From Candidatus Helarchaeota archaeon (lineage in GTDB: Archaea > Asgardarchaeota > Lokiarchaeia > Helarchaeales > RDOG01): 64,000 nucleotides of DNA. Location: positions 249,715-313,714 of the forward strand of contig JAHPZH010000006.1 of assembly GCA_019058315.1 (NCBI GenBank), given 5' to 3'. The translations under genes were made by a program, and so were the position numbers. Each line of letters begins with the position of its first letter. Positions within the stretch are counted from its first letter, which is position 1. The notes beneath the pieces are model-generated. The model was not told the origin of the DNA. It ran no database searches and saw only the letters and a list, made by a program, of their open reading frames with translations. Below are positions 18,531 through 27,273 of the stretch, one piece after another.

Positions 18531-19040
18531 ATGCGAGAAGAAACAGACTATGTAGAAGCAACAAACCAATTTAGAGGAGATGATAGTGTTATCATCGAAC
18601 CTTGGGTTGACAGAGTCGATCATTTAAGAGTTATCATAGTTGGAATTTCAAATACTCCATTCCATAAAGGTAGATTCGTATTCGAAGTAAAATTACCATC
18701 AAATTTTCCTTATGCTCCCCCTTATGTGTACTGTCAGACTCTAATCTGGCATCCAAATATAGATCCAAGTGTTCCTCCAGGAAAGACGAATATTTGTTTA
18801 GATCTCATTAATCCTGATCTAATTGGGAAAGTTGATCCCCAGACTGGAGCTTCAGGTTGGACTCCTTCGAAAACTTTAATAAATGTAATAGAAGCTCTCA
18901 AAGGTATGATTCATTGCCAACCACCCTTCTTCAATCCTGATGATCCACTGAATAACAAGGCAGGAGAACAATATCAAAAAAATCCTAAAAAGTTCAATGC
19001 AGAAGCTAAAAAATGGACAGAAAAATACGCAATGAGATAA
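18531..19040 (+). CDS. E2 ubiquitin-conjugating enzyme
   Basis: A 169-residue UBC-fold protein. Core features are the strand FEVKLPSNFPYAPP, the HPN motif at 74-76, the catalytic C89 in TNICLDL, and a downstream W110-T-P. An eight-residue proline-containing insert lies between HPN and the Cys, so the gap is longer than in yeast or human E2s, and a further insert follows C89. The start is the ATG at 18531, behind AGAGGTGA; the GTG at 18522 is part of that ribosome site. It should accept the ubiquitin-like protein from the E1 at 17028 and pass it on, probably with the RING proteins of the cluster. It lies 31 bases ahead of the JAMM gene. Confidence 0.92.
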   Translation: MREETDYVEATNQFRGDDSVIIEPWVDRVDHLRVIIVGISNTPFHKGRFVFEVKLPSNFPYAPPYVYCQTLIWHPNIDPSVPPGKTNICLDLINPDLIGKVDPQTGASGWTPSKTLINVIEALKGMIHCQPPFFNPDDPLNNKAGEQYQKNPKKFNAEAKKWTEKYAMR

Positions 19041-19071
19041 TTCCCAAGGATTTGAAACGAGGGGAATAAAA

Positions 19072-20490
19072 ATGTCTGAAAAGAAAGAAAAGAAAGAAGA
19101 AAAAAAGGAAAAGAAGGAAGAAAAGAAGGAAGAAAAGAAAGAGGAAAAAAAAGAAGAAACGGTAATGGAAAAAAAAGAACCCTCTGGTGTTCAAGAGCCC
19201 GGTATTGTACATCTCAGCCTAAGAGCTTATCAATCTATTATACTTCATGCATCTCGATTTGCAAATTCAAAATTACCAATGGATGCTTGGAAGGAAATTT
19301 ATGGATTCCTGATAGGCAAATTGGAGGGGGAGGACGTTATAATAGAAGATGCAGTTCCTATGGCACATGGCTCGAGTGTAGAAGTCGAATTCGATGAAGA
19401 ACATTATATTAAATCAGCACAAATTGATTCTATGGCTGCCGAAAGAGGACAGTTTATGGTGGGATGGTATCATTCTCATCCTGGCTTGGGGTTATTTTTA
19501 TCAAATACAGATATAAAAAATCAACTCGGTTATCAAGGTCCAAATCCAAAAGCTATAGCGTTAGTTTTTGATCACACAAAATTAGATCCTCCAAAGCACC
19601 CAGGATTTGATATTTTCAAGTTAGATGACCCAAATTTAGGGACAATGTCGGACTTTCATGAAATAAAATATAAAATTGAAGAAGTAGATCATAAAAGTTT
19701 CACCGAATCTCTTGTTGACATGACGGAAAGAAGTGTTTCTAGGTTACCACTAATAGCCGAATTTGGAGAAGAAGGCACTATTTTTAGCTCAGGAGATGAA
19801 AGTTCCGATTCATCAATGCCATCAATAAGTACAACTCCACTTGGAGAAATACGTATTACTGTTCCGGCTATGAATATTGATCCAGCTTTAGAGGGGTTTA
19901 CACAAGGTTTTAAAAGTATGTTACAAGAAATTATGCCACCTATGTTTTCATCATTTGCTGATCAAACACAACAACTTGCCAATACATTTCAGGAATTAGG
20001 CAACCGACAAGTAAAGGCTATGAATGATTTACAAGAATTACTTTCAATTGGAATTGGAGAAGTGCGAACTCAAATTGTAAAAAAAATTGATGAAAGTCAT
20101 GAAGGATTAGTGAATGTCTCCGCAACAAACTTTGCAAACTTGACTGAGATTGTAGAGAAGACTTCCGATGACGTTTCAGACATGGAGGACCGAATAATTG
20201 ATGATGTTGTAAAGAGTAAAGATGAGATTCGAGAAAAAGTTTCAATTTCATTGTCCGAGTTTCATGATGATATAGGAAAAGAAATGGACAAAATGAAAGG
20301 CGATATTGAGGATATGGAAAAGGAAATAGTAGATAAAATAAACCTCCATATTGATAGTGTAACTGAAGAACTAACCAAAATTATTGAAATGAAAATTAGC
20401 GATAATTTAAAGGAATTTAATAAAGCAATAACAAAACGTCTTAATGATTTAGAAGAAAAAGTCGAAAAACTTAGTACAAAGGGCAGCTAA
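19072..20490 (+). CDS. JAMM/MPN+ isopeptidase (Rpn11-like) with Lys/Glu tail and long coiled coil
   Basis: A 472-residue protein. Residues 1-36 are nearly pure Lys and Glu, encoded by a purine-only repeat. The MPN+ domain follows at about 45-230 and keeps every JAMM residue: E75, H134-x-H136, S144 and D147 (HSHPGLGLFLSNTD). This is the zinc-dependent deubiquitinase site of Rpn11/AMSH/CSN5. From about 255 to the end the chain is helical and heptad-rich, a long coiled coil typical of assembly or scaffold parts. It likely removes the ubiquitin-like modifier or matures its precursor. Start ATG at 19072 with GAGGGG. The coiled coil is much longer than in Rpn11, and no proteasome gene is nearby, so its docking partner is unknown. 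Confidence 0.9.
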   Translation: MSEKKEKKEEKKEKKEEKKEEKKEEKKEETVMEKKEPSGVQEPGIVHLSLRAYQSIILHASRFANSKLPMDAWKEIYGFLIGKLEGEDVIIEDAVPMAHGSSVEVEFDEEHYIKSAQIDSMAAERGQFMVGWYHSHPGLGLFLSNTDIKNQLGYQGPNPKAIALVFDHTKLDPPKHPGFDIFKLDDPNLGTMSDFHEIKYKIEEVDHKSFTESLVDMTERSVSRLPLIAEFGEEGTIFSSGDESSDSSMPSISTTPLGEIRITVPAMNIDPALEGFTQGFKSMLQEIMPPMFSSFADQTQQLANTFQELGNRQVKAMNDLQELLSIGIGEVRTQIVKKIDESHEGLVNVSATNFANLTEIVEKTSDDVSDMEDRIIDDVVKSKDEIREKVSISLSEFHDDIGKEMDKMKGDIEDMEKEIVDKINLHIDSVTEELTKIIEMKISDNLKEFNKAITKRLNDLEEKVEKLSTKGS

Positions 20491-20570
20491 ATTTTCTCTT
20501 TTATAGAATTATTTAAAATATAAATATTTTTAAAAATCCTATCTATTTTTATTACTTATTTATTGATAAA

Positions 20571-21398
20571 TTAATCAATTGTACTTTTTCCACAAAGTAA
20601 ACAATTCTCTGCTCCTTCTAATTTCCACGTATCAATTGTTGAATTATATAAATCAATAATAGTTCGATTTGGAATTTCACTCCACCCTAATAAATAATGA
20701 ACCATATAACTAATAGCCATGTTGGAAACAATTGCGGCAGTATAATTTGTAGATGCTGCTAAAGGATGTTCCTGTTTATCTGCAATTTTATCAATTGGGA
20801 TACTATTTTGGTTGATAATATTGTTTGGAGAAAAAATACTCTGAAATTCAGTTGCAATTGAAGCAAGAGAGGCTTGTAAACATTCATAACATGGATAACC
20901 GTCTGGTTTTTGGTAAAGAATCATACCTGCATTACCACTAATAACATCAGTTCCAGCATAGATCATTGGTTTATGATTTTTTAAACAAAGAGAGGATACT
21001 GCTACTCGTTTAATTTCTGGGCAATCTAGTCCATTTAGAACAAAATCAGCTTCTTTGATTAGAGGAATAAAATCAGTCCAATTTTTAAAAATATCAAGAT
21101 CAATTGCTTCAATGGTAGTGTTAATTGCATGAAAAAATTCAAGATTTTTCTTAGCCACATTTACTTTTTTATTCCCAATCTCATTTTTATTAAATAATAT
21201 CTGGCGATTTAAATTAGAGGGTTCGATGATGTCATGATCAACTAAAACAATTTTTTTTATACCGAGTCTACAGCAACTCACAGCCATATGGGTTCCCATA
21301 CCTCCAACTCCTACAATTAGTATATTTTTCTTTAATGATTCTTGGTTCCAATTGGGAATTAATTTTTGACGATGAAAAAAATTCATATTTAAAACCAT
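20571..21398 (-). CDS. Second E1-like ThiF/MoeB-family adenylyltransferase
   Basis: A 275-residue ThiF-fold protein with GVGGMG at 30-35, the Asp pair in VLVDHDIIEP, and SNLNRQ carrying the ATP-contacting Arg. Zinc cysteines are CYEC in the middle and CLLC near the C-terminus. The region between lacks the UBA3-like cysteine motif of the E1 at 17028, and the chain ends without a ubiquitin-fold domain. This is the MoeB/ThiF/UBA4 layout, used for sulfur carriers in molybdopterin, thiamine or tRNA thiolation, or as a simple E1. It lies inside the ubiquitin-like cluster but on the opposite strand. Either the Met at 21398 or the one at 21386 could be the start. No MoaD/ThiS-type partner is seen. 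Confidence 0.85.
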   Translation of the reverse strand: MVLNMNFFHRQKLIPNWNQESLKKNILIVGVGGMGTHMAVSCCRLGIKKIVLVDHDIIEPSNLNRQILFNKNEIGNKKVNVAKKNLEFFHAINTTIEAIDLDIFKNWTDFIPLIKEADFVLNGLDCPEIKRVAVSSLCLKNHKPMIYAGTDVISGNAGMILYQKPDGYPCYECLQASLASIATEFQSIFSPNNIINQNSIPIDKIADKQEHPLAASTNYTAAIVSNMAISYMVHYLLGWSEIPNRTIIDLYNSTIDTWKLEGAENCLLCGKSTID

Positions 21399-21468
21399 CC
21401 CTAATTTCTTAAATATAAAAATTAATTATACATATTTGACTCTAATATTCTTCTATTAAAAAAAATAA

Positions 21469-22653
21469 GTGGTTTCTTTGAGTGAACTAAAGATTGAGGA
21501 CACCATTCTGTGTGTAGACACAAGTCGTAGCATGTTTAGAAAAGATTTTGACCCCAATCGAATACAAGCGGTCAAGAATGGGTTGAAAGAATTTGTACAA
21601 ATGAAAAACCAACTCGATGATAGAGATAGGTTTGCTATTGTAGTTTTTTCTTCAGAGGCTAAAATAAAATTAGAAATGACAAATGATGTTGACGATATAC
21701 ATAGCGCGATAGATACAATTAAAATTGGTGGTACAACTGGTTTAGGTGAAGGTTTAGCCGTGGGAATACAATTAGTTGTTAAAGAAATCCAGCAAGTTGG
21801 AGCTAAAGTTTATAGAATGTTAGTTATATCCGATGGTAAACCTTGGGTTTCAACAATAAATCCTCTGAAAATGAGTAAAATTGCTTCAGGACTTAAACTT
21901 TCTGTTGATACTATAGGTTTATTCGAGCTTGGAGTAGCTTATCAGGAAAGCATTTTAGAGAAGATCTCATCTGAGACAAATGGAGAATATGCAAGGGTTT
22001 ATGATACCACATCATTAAGAGAAAGTTTATCAAATTTTGCGAATAAAAAAGAAATTCCATATTCCGCATCTCAAGAAGAATTGGAGTCAACTACTGCATT
22101 ATTTCTTGAATCAATTGCAGGAGAGCTACTACATCCAGCAGATTTGTCGGAATCCCAAGAGCAGTTAATTAATCTCTTGTTAGGTAAAGAAAAAAATAAA
22201 TGTACTATTTGTTTTCAAGATATTTGCCCAATTTGTCACGGTCCGTTCTATGCGTGTGGTAGATATTGTCCAAATTGCAAAAGTCCTATGCATTTACATT
22301 GTGCAGCTGAATGGGCTGCCGCCACAAAAGCTGAAGGTGAAAGTGCTTTTAGATGCACACGCTGCTTCTTTTTATTAAGAGTCCCAAAATCAATAAGCAA
22401 AGTTAAACTAATTAGAGGCTCCCGAACAAGGACTTATGAGGAACAAACTCAAGACGTAACACGTTTTAAATTAATAAAACAAGATTCAGAGGATTTATTA
22501 AATTCAGTGTGCCCAATTTGCCATATGATATTCGAAAAACCGCCAGCTTATTATTGTCCAACATGTTCTACTTATTATCATCCTAAATGTCTTGATAAAT
22601 ATCTACAAAATGAAATGTCATGTCGTGTCTGTGGTAAGAAGATTGAATTATAA
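21469..22653 (+). CDS. vWA-domain protein with two RING-like zinc domains
   Basis: A 394-residue protein. The N-terminal vWA domain has an intact MIDAS site: D17-x-S19-x-S21, T89 and D122. Two zinc modules follow. The first has C253-x2-C256, C267-x2-C270-x4-H275-x-H277-C278 and C296-x2-C299. The second has C348-x2-C351, C363-x2-C366-x4-H371-x2-C374 and C385-x2-C388, the cross-brace spacing of a C4HC3/RING-type finger. The core CPxC-x4-H spacing matches the RING of the gene at 15644, so they belong to one family. vWA-RING pairs are found in E3-type or ubiquitin-binding proteins such as copines and Rpn10-like receptors, so this may be an E3 or substrate receptor. The start is uncertain: GTG at 21469 or TTG at 21478. 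Confidence 0.78.
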   Translation: MVSLSELKIEDTILCVDTSRSMFRKDFDPNRIQAVKNGLKEFVQMKNQLDDRDRFAIVVFSSEAKIKLEMTNDVDDIHSAIDTIKIGGTTGLGEGLAVGIQLVVKEIQQVGAKVYRMLVISDGKPWVSTINPLKMSKIASGLKLSVDTIGLFELGVAYQESILEKISSETNGEYARVYDTTSLRESLSNFANKKEIPYSASQEELESTTALFLESIAGELLHPADLSESQEQLINLLLGKEKNKCTICFQDICPICHGPFYACGRYCPNCKSPMHLHCAAEWAAATKAEGESAFRCTRCFFLLRVPKSISKVKLIRGSRTRTYEEQTQDVTRFKLIKQDSEDLLNSVCPICHMIFEKPPAYYCPTCSTYYHPKCLDKYLQNEMSCRVCGKKIEL

Positions 22654-22793
22654 TTAAAAATTAGAAAATTCTTCGATTTTCTGATAAGAAATAGCTTATT
22701 TTACAACTTTTGATTTCTTTAAACTGAAAAAGCAAGATTTAAATTAATTCTTGAACACCATTATTATAATTCATCTCAAAGGAGATTTATCAA

Positions 22794-23645
22794 TTGGACG
22801 AAAATTTAGCAAATGAAAAAGAGATAAACTGGACTAATATAGCCATTTGGACTTGCATTGGTAGTTTTTTTGCTATTGTTATAATTTTAGCACTATCCGG
22901 TACTAATTTAGGAGCAGAGTTAATTAAAATTGTTTATGGATTTAAAAATGCTTTTGGTCCTGAATGGTCATTATTTATGATTTTTATTGCTGTTTTTCTG
23001 ATTTCAATTTTTGGAAATCTTACTGTTATTTTTCCAGTTCCCTATACTATTGCGTTAGGTATCATAACGATTTTTCCTGAATTCGATATGACCCCAAGTT
23101 TGTTTAATCCTTCTGCAAACCCCCTTAATCTAATTCTATTAAGTCTTTTTGCAGGACTTGGTGCTGGACTTGGTGAAATTTCAGCATATCTATTAGGGAG
23201 AGGCAGTGCTAAGACCCTAGAAGATACAAGTTATGGTAAAAGTCTAGATAATTTAAAAACTAGAGTCCAAAGTGGCTGGGCTATTCCATTGATGCTTCTT
23301 TTCGCTGCAACTCCAATTCCAGATGATCCGCTATTAATAGTGTTAGGAATGGTGAGCTACAGCCTGACTCGAATGACGATAGTCTATATTTTTGGTAAAA
23401 TAACATTTTGTTTATATATTGCTGTATTAATTCGATTAGCGATACAAAATCCTGCTATTGCTAAAGTTATGGCATATTTTGGTCTTGATGTTCAAGCTAT
23501 TCAAATTTATGATTGGTTTGGTATTTGGGTATCTTCTGTTGATCCAATATCTTCTGCAATTTCTTGGATTGGTGTATTAGTATTTATAATATTACTGATT
23601 TTCGTTGACTGGAAAGCTGCATATCATAAATTGCGTAAGAAATAG
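22794..23645 (+). CDS. VTT/DedA-like (SNARE-associated) membrane protein
   Basis: A 283-residue polytopic membrane protein. The segment GAGLGEISAYLLGRG followed by a long amphipathic part and ATPIPDDPLLIVLGM matches the VTT/DedA family (PF09335), which includes TMEM41B, VMP1 and bacterial DedA and moves lipids across the bilayer. Five or six membrane segments are visible. The start is TTG at 22794, preceded by AAAGGAG. It follows the vWA-RING gene by 140 bases. A role in membrane lipid scrambling is inferred from the family. Confidence 0.78.
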   Translation: MDENLANEKEINWTNIAIWTCIGSFFAIVIILALSGTNLGAELIKIVYGFKNAFGPEWSLFMIFIAVFLISIFGNLTVIFPVPYTIALGIITIFPEFDMTPSLFNPSANPLNLILLSLFAGLGAGLGEISAYLLGRGSAKTLEDTSYGKSLDNLKTRVQSGWAIPLMLLFAATPIPDDPLLIVLGMVSYSLTRMTIVYIFGKITFCLYIAVLIRLAIQNPAIAKVMAYFGLDVQAIQIYDWFGIWVSSVDPISSAISWIGVLVFIILLIFVDWKAAYHKLRKK

Positions 23646-23872
23646 AAGTTTATTAATCTTTTAGATGTAATTAATCCAACCTATTAAATGAGATCAATTT
23701 TATATTGTGTAATTTTGTAAAAAATATCCTTCTTTAATTTATTTAGTTTCCTTTTTCCTTCTAATAAACCCCTTCTGAAATTTTATTCTTATTATAATCA
23801 GATTCGAGGTCTGTAAAATGGAAGTTTACTTTTTCTAGTTCCAAAATTTCATTTGCCCTAGATAATATTCAT

Positions 23873-24442
23873 TTACCTCATGAAAGAAGGTAAATGATCT
23901 GTATAAAATTTCAAATATTTTTCTAATATTGCTTTATCAGAAATCTTAAAACCCGTATTTAATTTTGTTATGAGTTCTGATTTTTTTAGAATTCCTGAAA
24001 CTAATAAAATATCTGTTTTATCTTTAATTATAAATGAAGAGTTAATATTGGGATTAATTATATGATGAATTTTTGGGATTGAAGCTAAAATATCAAATGA
24101 TTGAATCGTATCTTCTCCATACATTTGATTTCGTTCTGTTGTTATTATTGAAATAGTTTCTAAATAATCTAGTTTCTCAATAATCATATTCAATATATCC
24201 AAACTTATTGATTTAGATGCAACAATCAATTCAGTTTTAGAAGAATTTATAAAATTAGTGATTAAGTCATAAATTTTTTCATCATTTGGAGTTATTGATA
24301 TAGTTAGATGGAAATCTTGGCTATGGGAACTAAGAGCTTTAACTAATCTTTCCTCCAATTTTAAATTTTTTTCTCGAAGTTCTTTGATTTTATCCTGTAA
24401 ATTTTTTATCATTGTCCGATATGAATCAAAAGTTTCGGTCAT
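23873..24442 (-). CDS. Coiled-coil plus phospholipase-D-like domain protein
   Basis: A 189-residue protein. Residues 5-45 form a coiled coil (MIKNLQDKIKELREKN). The rest shows the alternating strand and helix pattern of a PLD-like half-domain: KTELIVASKSISLD, a strand with SIITTER, and SSFIIKDKTDILLVSG. The HKD catalytic motif is absent, so it is a degenerate member, of a kind seen as a sensor domain in archaeal regulators. Start ATG at 24442. It precedes three more minus-strand genes with longin or roadblock domains in reverse order, but the gaps are large. Function unknown. Confidence 0.5.
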   Translation of the reverse strand: MTETFDSYRTMIKNLQDKIKELREKNLKLEERLVKALSSHSQDFHLTISITPNDEKIYDLITNFINSSKTELIVASKSISLDILNMIIEKLDYLETISIITTERNQMYGEDTIQSFDILASIPKIHHIINPNINSSFIIKDKTDILLVSGILKKSELITKLNTGFKISDKAILEKYLKFYTDHLPSFMR

Positions 24443-24529
24443 TATAATTTCACCAAAAAATTAGTTTCTAATTATATAAATTAATTCTATATATTCTATT
24501 CAATTTTATCGGAAATAATAAGTTCAATT

Positions 24530-24910
24530 TCAACTAACTTTTGTCATTTCTTTAAATAATGTTGGGAAAATTTTTTTATATTTTTCATCTTCAAGGTTAG
24601 AAAGTATTTGAGCGGCTCCTTTCTTCAGTATATCTTTGAATTTCATTGTTTTTTCATCCCTTCTTAATATTAATGCAACTATATAGTTTGGAACGACTAT
24701 AATATTCTCCCCCATTCCACTGAAAAAACTTATAACTTTTTGGTCAGTTATCGTTAAAGATGCAAAATTTGGCTCTATATTGTTCATTCTATGACTTGCA
24801 TATATATTAGTTAATAATTTCGTAGTAATTTTTAAGTTTTTGGGATATTTTGCTACAAGGACCGCGCCAATTTCATTATCCCATTTTATAATTGCGATTC
24901 CTTTCGGCAT
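24530..24910 (-). CDS. Stand-alone longin-like domain protein
   Basis: A 126-residue protein that matches the N-terminal part of the gene at 27587: IAIIKWDNEIGAVLVAKYP here and LVVFTWDDRIGAEVKAKIP there, with a shared IYASH/IYSSH turn. This is an alternating strand-helix fold of the longin/roadblock superfamily, common in Asgard archaea. Such domains bind small GTPases or coat proteins. The start is ATG at 24910. Next upstream on the same strand is the longin-GTPase gene (25078), so the two may work together. No catalytic residues are seen. Confidence 0.6.
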   Translation of the reverse strand: MPKGIAIIKWDNEIGAVLVAKYPKNLKITTKLLTNIYASHRMNNIEPNFASLTITDQKVISFFSGMGENIIVVPNYIVALILRRDEKTMKFKDILKKGAAQILSNLEDEKYKKIFPTLFKEMTKVS

Positions 24911-25077
24911 TTAAATCCTCATAAAGAATTTATTAAATAATATTATATGACGGTTTGATATAAAGTTTCATGATAAAAAAATTAAACTAGATGTTAGAAA
25001 TGGGTTAAAATACTTAAAAAAAGGATTTAAATAAATTACGTGTATAATATTTATTATTGCGAAATTATTATCTATAA

Positions 25078-26655
25078 TTATTCAATTAAACTAATTTTCA
25101 TTTGTGTAATTTTATATAAAATCTCTTTTTTTGCTATTTTTAATTCTTCAAATTTATTCTGATATTCTTCTTCAGAAATATTTTGGTAATTTGATTCAAG
25201 ATCTGAAATTTGAGCATTAATCTTCTTTAATTGTAGTTCTAGATTCAAAATATCCTTTTTTATGTTATTTTGTTTAATTATTACTCCTATGGGTTTGGAC
25301 TCACCATTTTCTTTTATTTGCTCTGGAACTTTCTTGATTTCTTTTACATTTTGATCTGATTTATTTAATAATGATGTGAGTTCATCTGATTTTACGGTTG
25401 TGGGTATTTTTACAGGAATTTCTGGTCCTAAAGGTTTGGGAGCTTTGGGTGTGGTTTTTTGTTTTATAGATTTAGGAATTTCTGGTATAGCTCCTACTTC
25501 TTTTGGAGTAACAGGTTTAATTTGTGGTTTTAATTCTTTGTGTTCATCAATTTTGGAGGGTTTTTCAGGTTCAGCTGATAATTCTTCTTTGAGTTTTTCA
25601 GTTTCTGAAATACTAATAATTTTTGATTTTATCCATTTTGCTCTTTCTAAAAATTCATTAGCTATTTTAGAATCTCCTAATTCAATACAATATTTTGCGA
25701 TATTTTCAAATATCATAATTGCAGTTTGAAATTCTCCATTTGTTAAAGCTTTTTCTGCATCCTCAACTAATTTATCACGATCTAATAATGGTTTTATTAA
25801 GGGAGATACTTGTGAGGTGATTCCTAATGTCTGAGCAACTATTTCAATCATTTTTGCACGATTATCTGGGTCAACAGCAATCATACCATGAGTTTTAGCT
25901 CCTATGAGTTTTTCAACTTCTTTCTCTGTTAATGCATCGGGAAGATCTTGTTTATTTGCAACTGCAGATAATCTAGCTGTAGGGACATTTTCATTAGTTA
26001 ATTTTATGAAAAATCTGGATTTCTCAATATTTCTTAATGTAGAATCAGTAATAATTAAAACTGCGTCAGAATCTTTGACGAATTTTGGCCATAGAAATGA
26101 AAATTGTTCTTGACCTGCGAAATCCCATAAATTAAAATGTAATTTGCCAATTTTCACCGTATAAATATCACCAGTCATGGTTGGATTATGCACTTTCGGA
26201 ATTTCATCCGCTCTAATTAATTTTGTAATTGTAGTCTTTCCTACTCCACTAAACCCTAACAAAGCAATTTTTGGTCTTAGATCCTTATGTATAAGATCTG
26301 AAATAGGATTTAAAGAGTCAAATACAGATGGATCATTTGCAGATTCAACAACTTTTTTAGAAAATAAATCTTGAAATTCCTCTTTTAATCTATCTAATTG
26401 TTTTTTAATTAATTTATCATTATCTGTAAGATCAGTAACAAACACAAATAATAAGTTCATTTCTCTAGTAGAAGTATATGAAACTTTAAATCGCATAAGG
26501 TCAGGTAAAACTCCTTCAAATACCTCCGGACTTGATTCAATTGAACTGCTAAAAGAAAATAAAATGGGTGCCAAGGTTTCCCAAGGAATGGCGTCTCCAA
26601 ATTGCCTCCAATATATGAGATCTGTACCCCTAAGGATATGAATTTCTCTCAACAT
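25078..26655 (-). CDS. Longin-like domain fused to Arf-type small GTPase with coiled-coil tail
   Basis: A 525-residue protein. Residues 1-95 form a longin-like strand-helix domain (MLREIHILRGTDLIYWRQFG). Residues 127-280 are a small GTPase: P-loop GFSGVGKT (134-141), switch-region NPTMTGDI, WDFAGQE (177-183) and the guanine-specifying NKQD (234-237). The WDFAGQE with PTMTGD order is Arf/SRbeta-like. A helical region follows, then a Pro/Lys-rich linker at about 370-450 and a final helical hairpin (LESNYQNISEEEYQNKFEEL). Longin-GTPase fusions are Asgard features thought to regulate membrane or surface processes. No lipid-anchor cysteine is seen at either end. Start ATG at 26655. The linker and hairpin resemble those of the protein at 49181. 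Confidence 0.82.
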   Translation of the reverse strand: MLREIHILRGTDLIYWRQFGDAIPWETLAPILFSFSSSIESSPEVFEGVLPDLMRFKVSYTSTREMNLLFVFVTDLTDNDKLIKKQLDRLKEEFQDLFSKKVVESANDPSVFDSLNPISDLIHKDLRPKIALLGFSGVGKTTITKLIRADEIPKVHNPTMTGDIYTVKIGKLHFNLWDFAGQEQFSFLWPKFVKDSDAVLIITDSTLRNIEKSRFFIKLTNENVPTARLSAVANKQDLPDALTEKEVEKLIGAKTHGMIAVDPDNRAKMIEIVAQTLGITSQVSPLIKPLLDRDKLVEDAEKALTNGEFQTAIMIFENIAKYCIELGDSKIANEFLERAKWIKSKIISISETEKLKEELSAEPEKPSKIDEHKELKPQIKPVTPKEVGAIPEIPKSIKQKTTPKAPKPLGPEIPVKIPTTVKSDELTSLLNKSDQNVKEIKKVPEQIKENGESKPIGVIIKQNNIKKDILNLELQLKKINAQISDLESNYQNISEEEYQNKFEELKIAKKEILYKITQMKISLIE

Positions 26656-26772
26656 TGTTGTAAATCAAGTCCATTTCATTTTAGCATTATCTCATATTCT
26701 GATTAATTTAACCTTTCCATACATTTATATCTTTCAAATTTCATTTATGATTTATATTTATCAATTTGAGTC

Positions 26773-27273
26773 CTACGAAATATATTCAATCAATTTTTTT
26801 ATGTTCCCGAATTTTGGAGGTTGTATTATATCTAAATATTCCTCTAACTTTTTAATTTTTTCATTTAGACCTTTTAAATGATATTTATCTGATTTAATTT
26901 TGCTGTAAAAGAACTCTTCAACCTTTTCAGTTAATTTATTCAATTTATTTAAAATTGAAGATAGATCTTGTTTTGAATCTATAAGTGTAAGAATGTAATT
27001 TTCAGTCTTAAGTATAGAAAATATAATTTTATAATCCATATAATCAAAAATTATTTGATTTAAATTCTTTGAAACCGAACTACTTTCAAAATCTTTACTA
27101 ATTATGCCCTTTCCTTTGAGAAAGTCAAGGATAAACATATTTTCTGAAGTAGTTTTTTCTAAAGAAACTAAAACCATCCCATTCTGATCAATAATTAAAA
27201 TATTTTTTATTGAAATTTTTGTTGAAAAATTTTCAATTAAATTACTTAAGACATTTTTTGATTTATCTACCAT
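26773..27273 (-). CDS. Roadblock/LC7-like domain protein with C-terminal coiled coil
   Basis: A 166-residue protein. Residues 15-115 have the roadblock pattern (KNILIIDQNGMVLVSLEK then SKNLNQIIFDYMDYKIIF, then ENYILTLIDSKQDL). The C-terminus is a coiled coil of Lys/Glu heptads. Roadblock proteins form dimers and act as GTPase regulators, for example with MglA or Rag GTPases. It lies just upstream of the longin-GTPase gene on the same strand, so the two may be a GTPase and its partner. Start ATG at 27273. Confidence 0.6.
   Translation of the reverse strand: MVDKSKNVLSNLIENFSTKISIKNILIIDQNGMVLVSLEKTTSENMFILDFLKGKGIISKDFESSSVSKNLNQIIFDYMDYKIIFSILKTENYILTLIDSKQDLSSILNKLNKLTEKVEEFFYSKIKSDKYHLKGLNEKIKKLEEYLDIIQPPKFGNIKKLIEYIS

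Noticed and set aside
19006..19212. Minus-strand ORF of 68 codons, Phe/Leu-rich
   Set aside because: It is the complement of the Lys/Glu tract of the JAMM gene; the amino acid bias comes from the purine-only plus strand. No start signal.
25376..26374. Several plus-strand ORFs over the longin-GTPase gene
   Set aside because: Shadows of the Pro/Lys-rich linker and GTPase core; the coding frame is the minus strand with P-loop and NKQD.
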